Below are positions 54,323 through 64,000 of a DNA stretch of 64,000 nt, piece by piece (positions within the stretch are counted from its first letter, which is position 1; each line of letters starts with the position of its first letter). The stretch comes from Alentia gelatinosa (Eukaryota; Annelida; Polychaeta; Phyllodocida; Polynoidae). The translations under genes and the position numbers were made by a program. Under the pieces are notes generated by a model. The model was not told where the DNA came from and did not search any database. It worked only from the letters and a program-made list of their open reading frames with translations. Where the stretch lies: contig OX465579.1 of the NCBI GenBank assembly GCA_950022655.1, forward strand, positions 179,494,303 to 179,558,302, read 5' to 3'.

Positions 54323-55950
54323 GCCCTGTATATCATGGGCTTAATGTTTCATGCAATCAGCTAATAGCTTGATATTAGAAATAAGACATTGAATTTTGTC
54401 CTTGTTTGAATGAGAGGCAGTGGAAAGGTTGGAGATGAAATAGTGAAACAAAAATAAGTGCACATCAACATACCAGCCAAAGTTCCTGGAGGAAAGAACC
54501 CCATCAGTTCTGCTGGGGGACAGCAAAGGCAAAGAAGGTCCCACCAACCACATAATCTGAGGACAGAGGTTCTTAGCAGTGACAACAACAATAAATGCAT
54601 ATACATATATATTGCATATCCAACCAGCTGAAGCATGTTTTTTCCTTGTGGAGATAAAGATAGTCAATGAATGCACATGATATATTTGACAAGTGGGTGC
54701 CAAGTTTTGTATATGTACCGGTCACTGGCCATCATGGTCAAACTACCCCGACATAGGTTCATAGGCCACCCTGTAGTTCGATGAGTCGCAGGTTGATTCG
54801 AGGTTGGAAAGAACCAGAGGCCTTTCTACTACTCACATCAAGACAAAACACATGAATGTAATAAACAAGAGTTTATCAATCAGAGGCTGTTGCTATCCTC
54901 GTTCCCTAGCCAAAGTTAGGTAACTCACAAACAGGTCAGGCTGAATCTACCAAAGTTGAATGACCCTGACCAAGCTACCAAAAGATTATGGAAAGTTTGC
55001 ACTCTCTGTGAGAACCGAGGTCTGCTCCTCTCCCGAGAAGCATGATGAGTGATCTGCCGGGTACCTGCCACCCTGACTATATATAAAGTCTGGTTACCTA
55101 ACAAAGGGCGAACATGTGCACGGATACTACTTACACCGGGGGCAGATACAACACGTCCTCTGATGAGAAAAAAAGGAAACGTCTGATATTTTCTCAGTGA
55201 ATGTCTGGCTTCTCACTCATCAATACCTAAGATATAGTGTGAATTGACTGAGAATTGCAAGTGAATCATGACACACTTGAAAATAAACACCAAGATTGGG
55301 AGTTCAAGGTGACCTGGCAGGAATGGAACATGTATCAGGGGGGGGGGGTAGTATGTAGATTACACACTTGTTCAATGTTAAATCTTTATGGACAAAGAAC
55401 ATTCTATGAGATATTTGAAGGAAGCTGTCAGATATTGTACAAATTATATTCCAATTTGTGGATATTTCAGAGATGGAGAGCAATCTTTTTTTAATGGAAC
55501 CACACATGGACATCGGGATAGGACATCATAACAGGGAAATAGATGGACTGCCTTTAAGAGAAACCTGTGTATATGTGAACATAGGAGTATCACATTGTGG
55601 CAGCAAGAAAGAAATGCAGATTTTGTACTGCATGTATGCCTAACAAGATTAAACCGTCTGCTTTTATCACTTTGAAGAACCTCTGAAAAGCATAAAAAAG
55701 TCCTCCAGGCATGGCTAGTAAGCTGATCAATTGGAAGTGTAATAGAAGCAGATTGTACTGAGCTCACAGGACAAAAAGGAGAACCAAATTCAGCCCTTAT
55801 ATACTCTGTGAGAAATGTGCAGCTTCACAGAGCAACGAGTTCAGCAGAAGGTAAAAGAGTTCACTTTGTTGGTCAACGCCACATGACATCGGAGGATCTT
55901 ACTCTCACTTTCCTTTGGAAACCTCTTGCTTTGGGGATGTTTGTAGATCA

Positions 55951-56000
55951 GGGAGCTGTTTCAAAACGTGGGTTAAGTCTATGGTTTTGAAACAGCTCCC
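55951..56000. repeat. 50-bp inverted repeat with MITE ends
   Basis: GGGAGCTGTTTCAAAAC and GTTTTGAAACAGCTCCC, 17-bp perfect arms around 16 bp. Same outer sequence as the MITE at 62783-63014, so probably a deletion derivative of that family. Confidence 0.8.
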
Positions 56001-56224
56001 AGGTCGAGGATGTATGCCCTTATATCATCTATTACAAATATATGGATATGCATTTTCGGTACCTGGAAGAGCACCATACGGTGAATGTACATTTTTTTAA
56101 TTACAAAGGTGTGCCGTTGTAGATTTTGGACAGGAAATAAATGTGGTACAAGAGGTTTATCAGTTTTAAGGTTTTTATGTATCATTGATAAAGTAGGTGC
56201 CAACACTAGCTTCCTAGTGTTCTA

Positions 56225-56480
56225 TATCAGCTCATCAATGCAGATGCATTCTGGTCAATTCTCCATGGTCCATAACCTGTGCATTGTCGATTGTTTTAGT
56301 GTGTACAGGGGTGAGATGAATACAGAAAGCAACTTGTTTTGATCAAAGTTGTTATTTTCCAACTTGTTTGAATTCTACTAGATATTCACTTGGCAGTTGC
56401 CTCGTTCATATCATTCCGCATCAAACTCATGGAGAACAATGACTTTGAGCAAAACTTGTTGTTTTCTTCTTTAATTTGCC
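56225..56480. repeat. Dispersed repeat, copy 1
   Basis: Matches 61585-61845 in the same orientation, with phrases AGTGTGTACAGGGGTGAGAT, ATACAGAAAGCAAC, CGCATCAAACTCATG and TTGTTGTTTTCTTCTTTA. Not coding. Confidence 0.7.
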
Positions 56481-57921
56481 TTATTAAATATTTTCCCTTC
56501 TAAGTAGCCCAAGTGTCGCACAAGTGCAGGCCAAGTGCTCAGGACTTGTCTACACTGTCGTCGTAGCTGACTCAAACATGGACTCGATCGCCATACCCTG
56601 CAGATCACCACCCTACAAAACTCGGGTCCCTGCACACTCACCTACACAACTTTCTATCATGTGTAGAATGTTTATTTGTGGGTGAGCGGTAAGTACTACT
56701 TGAGTTTTTTACATGTATGGAGTTTTTATTGACCAAACCAACAATACCGAACCATCGTCTAGACCCCTGGTCAGATGATGGACTTAACTTACGCATTTTC
56801 AGTGACAGTAGACATTGACCAGGTTGTTTAACCATTGACGCAACTCTCACGATGAGAGGTTGGTATGTACTAGTGGCCTAAGACTGGATGAACATCATGT
56901 ATGAATTTTGCATGAGTAATTGCCATAGCATGAGAGGTAGGCATGCATTAACCATGTAATTGACCAAAGAATGCCTGGCTGGCCATTATGCATGAATTAT
57001 GCATGATTAATAGCCAAATGATTGTACCGTTAGCATAAGGATCAGGTTAGTATGGTTATATTTGATCATTCTTTGCTTGAAAAGGATATTGTAAGTGTAA
57101 CTTTGCAGGATTTGATATGTGCAAATTTGTCAAATCATCATCTAGAAATATATAAGGGAAGAAAAAGTGATTACGGTACCATATAATGTGAATGCATATA
57201 GTGACAAGACATACTTGTTAATTATACTGGCTGCTATGTTCCAGTGTTTTTGCATGCATATTCAGTGGTACAGAGACAGTAATACAGATAAGTTCAACAA
57301 TATCTGGACACAACATGAATGCTGATTACCCATAGAATGATTATCAGCAGGCAAAGTGCTGTACAATGATTCGAGTATGTCGAATAGAAGAATTAATGGG
57401 ATGTAATAAACAACAGGTTTAGTAGTGTGGTACCTTCTTTAATGAGAGGGTCTAAAGCATGCCAACAACTCCACCATATTTGCGGCAACTGGTAAGAATT
57501 TGTCATTTTTCATACATTTTGTTTGCTCATCATTCTTTTCGCCTCTCTAAAAGGTATATATTTTCAGCTTGGACTAATGGCCATTATGTACTTAGTCAAT
57601 CAAAAACATTACATAGTAATGCACTTCATTAGTCATAAAGTTATTTTCAAAAGGAGTGTTTATTCCATTTTGATATTTTGTTATTTGATGATTGGATAAT
57701 ATGTTCAGTTACCTTGTAAACAAATAATCTAACAAACTTTTAACTCTGTTTCCAGTGAATACTTTGCCTTCATGGGCCCTAGTCAATTTTACGGAGTCTC
57801 AATTTTGTTTTACAATTGAAAGTAAATTATTACATATGTACATGGTTTTCCTCCTATCTTATAATCCACTCATTGTATGGTCTGGTGCTACCCCTGTCAC
57901 CTGGTCAACACCCCGAGCAAG

Positions 57922-57982
57922 GGAGACATCTGCCTTAACATGGAGACTCAGTATCAGGTCCTGGTCTTTGCCATCACACCTG
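57922..57982 (+). CDS. Candidate exon, FN3-like C-terminal strands
   Basis: A 61-nt open stretch, GDICLNMETQYQVLVFAITP, before donor GTAAAT in phase 1. The YQVLVFAITP pattern resembles the last strands of a fibronectin type III domain. The acceptor (AGCAAG) has no pyrimidine tract and an in-frame stop lies about 55 bp upstream, so the 5' border is doubtful. The phase matches the next candidate at 58857. Confidence 0.3.
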
Positions 57983-58856
57983 GTAAATATTAAAGAGTTA
58001 TTTTCTTCTTCTTTTATTTCTTCAGAAGTCTTTAATTCATTTACAAGATTTTGATTACTGAAAAATAGAATCTACTCACTAATATCCCTTTATCCTGACC
58101 ATTGTAAAATAATCCAGTAGAAGAAATGTCCCTCAGAGAAAAACCTCTAGGAAATAGACCAGTGTGTGTCTTTATTACAATTATATACAGCGGTATCATG
58201 CCTAGTGAGATTTCAGTAAAACATCAAAACACAACTTCTCCAATCTCCACCTGGTGGTATCTGGTAACTCAGACCCGAACATTCCACAAAGCCACTTCCC
58301 TTACATGTGAGGGCTAGAAAATTAACCAATCTAGAAGGAGACTCATTAGGAAGAGGCTCTAAGCAACCAAGCAAGCCAACGAAAGTCGAACATCAACTTG
58401 CCAATCATTCTTCTTTTGGTTCTTGGCCAGATTGATTCTTTATGTGAGCATTGCCCTTTTATAACCAGAAAAGACAACTTCAAGTCAACAGTTTCTTGAA
58501 ATCTGTTTTACATAGTCTTGGGCTATGGTTGCATTGTTCTAAAGGAGGGTATTATAATTGACCCATCAAAGGTGTGAGCAGGTACAGTCTATGCAGATCT
58601 ATCTATTCCCACGATAAGGTTTAAAGGAGTTGTGTAAATATAGGCTGATTTTGTTAAAGAAATACTCAGATTTCTCAAGATACACAATGGGTAACAAAGC
58701 ACAAATATGATATGCACTTATTTGTCCTACCTAAAGACAACATTATTTATCCAGCAAATACATAGAATCTAGCTGGTACCTTTTTATTACCGTAGATGCA
58801 TCTATGTTACTAGAATATATCAAATCAAATAGATTGCATTATCTTACACAGTGCAG

Positions 58857-58933
58857 AGGTACCAGTCTATACCACCAGGGAGGATGCCACCAACTCGAGA
58901 CACTTCACCTTAGCTGAGCCTTCAGGACTTGTG
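58857..58933 (+). CDS. Candidate exon downstream of the FN3-like segment
   Basis: 77 nt, acceptor CACAGTGCAG, donor GTAAGA, phase 1 in and phase 0 out. It encodes VPVYTTREDATNSRHFTL and ends EPSGLV. No family recognised. It joins 57922-57982 in frame. Confidence 0.3.
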
Positions 58934-59262
58934 GTAAGATAATTGTGGCAGATTGTGGCAGATTAAAATGTTTACAAGCTATACTTAGAATGTTTGAAGA
59001 TACACTTGTGGCTGTATTTAATTCAAAACATACATGTTCTACCTTACATAGATGAAAATCAAAATCGGCAGACTCAGAAAAGGAAACCAAACTACGGAAT
59101 GAAAATTAGTTTTTTCTTATATCTTTCAAAAAGGGTCTGTCATTTGTCTTGATATCTTTCGAAAAAGGTTTGTCATTGCAATATCCAATATAGCTCAATA
59201 ATTCTTAGATATATAAACCTTGCTGTTACAGAGGCCCTAGTTCCCGGTTTTGAAGAACAGAG

Positions 59263-59504
59263 ACGATTCCGGCTTCATCAAGAAATACTTCATTTACTTT
59301 AGAAGAGTTAGACAAACAAGAAGAGAGTTCCGAGGATGTTCTTGGAGCCATACCTGTTATACCTGTTCCTTATGTGGCATTTCCATCTCGTGACAAAAAC
59401 CCAACCGGTAATTTTCACGCTGTACAAAGTTCAGTCGCTGGTTCTCGGTGGCACATAAGGGGCAACCTGCTCTACTCGCATGTGTTCCCAATTGGCATTT
59501 CAAG
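59263..59504 (+). CDS. Candidate 80-codon exon, unknown
   Basis: 242 nt open, ending at donor GTAAAC in phase 2; an in-frame acceptor (ACAGAG) gives phase 0. The protein has an acidic part (LEELDKQEESSEDVLG) followed by IPVIPVPYVAFPSRDKNP. No known domain. Another frame over the same DNA opens from the TGTTACAG acceptor but stops after 22 codons. It could be a cytoplasmic-tail exon of the gene to its left; this is speculation. Confidence 0.3.
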
Positions 59505-61584
59505 GTAAACTGCAGACAGCATTGACTATTTCTGTTTCCACCTGATGATTATTGCGGGAATGGGTCACATGATCAGTCACTGATGTGAAATACCTTTACA
59601 TCACCTTGCTGAGAACACTCGGTTTTAGGGAAACTTAAAGAATTTACTTTTCTAGGGGAACACAGAAGTTCCTATTTTATTTTTTTGGAAATAGTTAGAT
59701 TTTTAAAGAAATGGTATAGTTTTTGACAAAGGGATGAACTCGAAAGGTAATGCATCTCTCTGTTTGACAAAATGTTTATAAACAAAGTTAAGCCTTTCTT
59801 TTGAAAGCACCAGAATTTCTTAAATGGAAAGAGAGTCTGAAAAGTATCAACTATTCTGGCACATTTACAAGAATGTTTATAAGGCCACTAGGTCTACCAA
59901 GTTGCAGTCCCTTCACTATAGAATCATGCATATGATTGTCCCCTCAAATCAAATTCAAATATGAAAAAAGATTTTGGGATTCCAAGAGTTGTTCCGTCTG
60001 TGGGAATATTGATACTTTGGAGCATACTTTGGATACTTTGCAGAGTCTCTGATTTCTGGAATCAGACTGAAAACTGGTTTAGAGTTACACCTTGGACATT
60101 AACCCCAAGTATGTATTTGTGATGAGACCAAGACGGCTGAGAGTTTTATCAAATTTTACATTTATCCACAATGGCTATTCAATTACCATCAGCTTGGACT
60201 GTACTAATGGAGCCTCAAATTCAGAAATAGACTATGAAGTACCTTCTTAATAGATAAAGAAAATATATTCAAGAAGTGGGATAAACCTATGAGTAAATTA
60301 CAACATTAGTGATTTATCTGTCGATAATCGCAACAAACAAAAGGGTGACTCTATTATTCAAAAATCTAATTCTGAAAGAATGATCTAGAGGTAATATCAT
60401 GGGTATAAAATAATGAAAGGATTAATGAAAATGAGACAAAAGTTTGAAGAATCACAATTAGACTAGGCACCCACCAACACCAATACAAGCCGACGCGCAC
60501 AGATACAAATTGAGGGTGCATGAAAAAGGTGCCATGGTCTATTCACATTGTTTCTTTTTTTTTTAAGTTTTTCATTTATCCTATTTCCACATTGGATCGG
60601 GCACTTGTAACCTTTATGATATTCCCATTGTTCAGCATTAGAATTATAAAATAGGCAGAATTCTATAAATTGAATATGATGAATATGATGAATATGGACA
60701 TCTATGTGTTCCATGTGAATGATGTGTTCTGTTAAACACGTGACATCACCCTCCTCTACTGAGAGATGGCTGGAGCTCCGATCATCGACCCGGGTCGACA
60801 GGATCCAGCTCTGGCCAAGACATGTCTGTACACAGCAGGGGTGAGGTCAACCAAATACCCTCTGAGCCAGCCATGTTCTGTCAAAAGGAAATGATGAACA
60901 CCCACACCTTAAAAACACACAATCATGACGGAACAATGACAAGTCTCGATCTTGAACCGGTTTTCGGGTATCCACCTTCACATCCAAGATGTCGAACAAG
61001 GCGGGGAGGATTCATAGAATTGATGGAACATCACATGACCGGATGAACGGCGGGAAACTCGGCCTCCGTCGGCTGAGGGCTGGACTATCGTAGGTCCGAA
61101 GCCGGTGGGTCTGCCGAGTTCGATACCATCACCAGATCATCCACCAACATGACAACATCATCACCGGGATGATGGAGGGCATGCACCACCATTGCTGTCC
61201 AGGGCTGACCACTGTAGGTCTGCGGGCGGCAGGTCGTCCCGTCCGATATTTATTTTATTTTTATTTTTTTCTTCAGAAACCAATCATGTTCGATGAGTGA
61301 CATCGCTCTTCCACATAATCATTTGGGTATCAGCTTTTTACCATACAGTCTACATGAGAAATGTACCAGCCCTGAACAATCCTTCAATTTGGTTGACATT
61401 GCTAGGTACATAATGATGGGAAAAAACAGGTAACATTCTTATACTAATGAATACGCCGACAAGGTAATTATAATGCAGGATGATACACCATATTATACCT
61501 GATTTAACCAGTCTCATAATATATCATACAGTATGAGGGTTTATCTCACCCCTGGAATAAATGTCCATAGGCTTAACATGGGGA
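59505..61584. other. Non-coding stretch
   Basis: About 2 kb without a confident gene. Bases 60770-61250 are GC-richer, with short hairpins (GACCCGGGTC) and the phrase GGACTATCGTAGGTC, repeated in variant form near 61207 (TGACCACTGTAGGTC). Probably an old repeat; no protein features. Confidence 0.35.
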
Positions 61585-61845
61585 ACTCGTTCTCCATGCC
61601 CCTACAAGTATTGCAGTTCGTTCTGCACGGTTAATATCCTGTGTGCTGTCCATTCTATTAGTGTGTACAGGGGTGAGATAAATACAGAAAGCAACTCGTT
61701 TTGGTCAAAGAAGTCATTCTGCAACTCGTTTGAATGCTATGTGATATTCACTCGGCTGTCGCCTCATTCATATCACACCGCATCAAACTCATGAAGAACG
61801 GTGACTTTGACTAAAATTTGTTGGTTTCTTCTTTAGTTCCATCAC
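61585..61845. repeat. Dispersed repeat, copy 2
   Basis: Pairs with 56225-56480. Differences are spread evenly, no frame is preserved. Confidence 0.7.
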
Positions 61846-62569
61846 GTCCAGACACTCCCTCATCAGTCATCAGGGTGAACAGTTTCTTTTTTACTCTCTA
61901 TGTCAGTGCACACTTACCTGCTGTTTCTTTTATCTCCGCCTTTTACATGATATGACTGTGGTATTGTCTGTTTCAGAATAGTTGTTGTTGTATTGTGTAT
62001 TACATATATATAGTGCCATCTGGTGTTAACTGCCAGTACTACTAAAGATTGTGGGGGAGAATAAAACTCACTTCCAGTTTTGCCTAGTCATGTGTTCAGG
62101 CTCAATACTTGATAACACAACAGTTGTCTTTAAATCTTGCCAGAGAGGAGGTGTGAAGCGTAGCGCCCCCTATCGTTTTGGCATGGTCTCAAATGACAGC
62201 TGAATGTGGATTCCTATACTAAAATAGGCTGACTGGTAACAGCTACTACATACAAACTGTTAGAGCTCTATCAAAAATCTTTTCAGATATTGATAGAGTG
62301 ATATCTAATGTACTCCAAACCACAATAGAGTTCAATATAGCTTTTATGGCTGTTTGGTATTGTTTAATACAACGTTATTTCTCATAGGCTATGGCTTACA
62401 AGCCTCATACAGTCCATTCTCAAGAGCTCCTTCCCCTTTGAATGTGCCGCCTTGAACCCTGCCGATATCGCATATATGAGTTGGGTCCCTATAGGGGACG
62501 CTGCGCTTCACACCTCCTCTGTAATCTTGCCATACCTTTTATCCTCGTTTTCATTCACTATACAAACAA

Positions 62570-63345
62570 AAAGTGTTGGTGTATGTGTAAACATTGAGAG
62601 GTAGGAAGCAGACCAAGAACCACTCGACTGGGTTAATTTTTACAGAGAAGTCCCCAAGCAGCAAAATGGCTGCAGTGTGCCCCCCTTGGTAAAATCTAGG
62701 AGGGATATGGTAGGGGTCAGGGTTGTCGAGTGGTGGTGTATTCCTTCTACACTAGAGGACGCAGAGTATTAGTCGTGGCCACGGAGCTGTTTCAAAAGTC
62801 GGGAGGGTGCTAAACGAGAGTACTCACCGCCAAAGCAAGAGCTAACAATGGCACTTGAAGCGTCGCTGTCGAGGTGGAGGTGCTGCTCCCTATTGGGTAT
62901 TGGTAGCGGTTTTGCTGCCGCTTTAATTCAAAGTGCCGCTCGCTGTTGCCGACCTCTCACTTTGAAATGTGACGTGCCGCTGGCGAGACTTCACTCGACT
63001 TTTGAAACAGCTCCCAGGTCCATGATGTGTAGGTTTGTCTGATTCTTATGTTCACAGCAGGTCAACAGGTCACTCGCTGTTCTCTCTGTGAAGACGGAAC
63101 CCTGGGGGCCTCATGTTGTTGTGGAGTTCCGTAACCTCTCAGTGGTTCAGCTTGGATCATTGACTTCAGTTAACCGTATCCAGCTCTCCTTGTACTTAGC
63201 ACTTCAGTGCCAAGGGACTGGTTTGATTGTTCTCGGCTCCTCCATAGAATTGAGATATTAGTGCTTAATAAATCTTACTTTTATTGAATTTTCTGTTTTT
63301 GGTTTTCTATGATTAGGGGTTATCTAGCCAACTGGCTTACACCAA
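62570..63345 (+). mobile_element. 3' end of a third gypsy element of the element 1/2 lineage, interrupted by a MITE
   Basis: Bases 62570-62705 match the end of element 2 before its 3' LTR (GAAGCAGACCAAGAACC, AGCAGCAAAATGGCTGC, CCCCCCTTGGTAAAA, AGGAGGG). The LTR-like part follows and resumes after the MITE with TTCACAGCAGGTCAACAGG, TTCCGTAACCTCTCAGTGG and TTAATAAATCTTACTTTTATT, corresponding to parts of the element 2 LTR. No upstream coding part remains, so this is a truncated copy. The right border is uncertain. Confidence 0.65.
62783..63014. mobile_element. MITE, TIR GGAGCTGTTTCAAAAGTCG
   Basis: 232 bp with 19-bp perfect terminal inverted repeats and no ORF. It is the complete version of the fragment at 22899-23034 and of the 50-bp derivative at 55951-56000. 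It is inserted in the LTR of the third gypsy fragment. Confidence 0.88.
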
Positions 63346-63473
63346 AATAAAAACAAAACAACCTACGAGACTTCATGTTTGAAGTGATACAATAACTGGA
63401 TTCATATGTTCGACAATATGCTTAAGATGAGAAACTTAACTTGGACGAGGCTAAAACATTAAAGGGGGCGTCC

Positions 63474-63580
63474 ACCAACCACGACAAGGCTACGGCAAGC
63501 CTCTTGTCGGGAACTAGGGTCCACCAACCACGACAAGGTCTCCAATCGTAGACCTATCGTGGACCTTGTCGGAAAGCCTT
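63474..63580. repeat. CCACCAACCACGACAAGG repeat
   Basis: Two direct copies of GTCCACCAACCACGACAAGG (63474 and 63519) and the complementary GGACCTTGTC near 63561. Same family as 7301-7411; includes the shared phrase TTGTCGGGAACTAGG also seen near 7287. Confidence 0.65.
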
Positions 63581-63620
63581 CTATTGAAACGGGCCCCTGG
63601 CCTATAATGTAACTAGGCCA

Positions 63621-64000
63621 GGGGCCCGTTTCAATAGAATGGGTCACTAAGCCACTTAATGACATGTTTAGTGACCCCAATAGTGACTTGAATAGCAGAA
63701 AATATTCGGTCTCGTTTCAGAACGCATGTCACTGTAGGGGAGGTGTGTCTTGTCACTATTGTAGATGGGTCCCTAGTTTGGGACAGCGTAGCGGAAAAAC
63801 ATGCTGGGTACTCCATCTCACATACTCATGTCCTACCGGGAACAAGTGGTGTCAAGGTGAAGGTCACCGCATGAATTAGCTACTGCGCTTGAGTAATTCT
63901 ACACTGGCCACCAGATCAGCATTTTCTATGACAAAATTCAAATGTGAATATCGTTGGATTGCATGGGCGGTTATCCTTCAAATTTGGTATGTTTATAAGT
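63621..64000. mobile_element. MITE-like repeat (GGGGCCCGTTTCAATAG), cut by the window end
   Basis: This is the reverse complement of the right portion of the repeat at 51542-52189, down to CCAAATTTGGTATGTTTATA at the window end. It is preceded head-to-head by CTATTGAAACGGGCCCC at 63581-63597, forming a 57-bp inverted-repeat junction. Confidence 0.8.

Larger units (their letters stand above)
53741..57921. other. Non-coding stretch with scattered repeats
   Basis: 4.2 kb with no confident gene. It includes a hydrophobic minus-strand stretch at 54227-54325 (listed separately), a poly-G run at about 55338-55348, a 50-bp inverted repeat at 55951-56000 and one copy of a dispersed repeat at 56225-56480. 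Confidence 0.4.

Overview
The window looks like an invertebrate animal chromosome. Coding information is in short exons with GT-AG borders separated by 0.2-13 kb introns, and those introns are packed with Ty3/gypsy LTR retrotransposons, inverted-repeat elements (MITE-like) and minisatellites. Nothing looks bacterial. I cannot name the species. A marine invertebrate such as a mollusc or lower deuterostome is a guess from overall character, not from any marker gene.

Host gene. On the + strand, 4473-50129 holds twelve exons that I read as three tandem copies of one four-exon cassette (A-B-C-D), with a possible start of a fourth copy at 50337. A+B encode a V-like immunoglobulin (Ig) domain without the usual cysteine pair. 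C+D encode a second Ig domain with the normal Cys-Trp-Cys pattern. Intron phases repeat exactly in every copy (1 before A, 0 A/B, 1 B/C, 2 C/D, 1 after D), so each cassette is a symmetric phase 1-1 unit that can be duplicated or skipped in frame. The 12 exons join into one open frame. The signal peptide, membrane anchor and cytoplasmic part were not securely found. Weak exon candidates lie at 57922-59504.

Mobile elements by position: an internally deleted gypsy remnant (5530-7290, - strand); a probable solo LTR (about 11350-11983); a 9.4-kb gypsy element (13002-22381, - strand, TSD ATAA, heavily mutated); an 82-bp satellite (about 22600-24060); a 12.2-kb gypsy element (24807-37028, + strand, TSD ATAG) inserted between exons A2 and B2; two minisatellites (40231-41560); a related solo LTR (44021-44537, TSD CTAT); a broken P-loop ATPase gene of DNA-virus/transposon type (44706-45606, - strand); several MITE-like inverted-repeat elements; and the 3' end of a third related gypsy element (about 62570-63345) that carries a nested MITE.

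The two large gypsy elements belong to one lineage (similar primer-binding site, polypurine tract and proteins). Both carry, downstream of integrase where some relatives carry env, a long non-env coding region with C2H2-like zinc-finger motifs and a conserved C-terminal block. I do not recognise this region. It and the Ig cassette gene are the two most unusual systems in the window.
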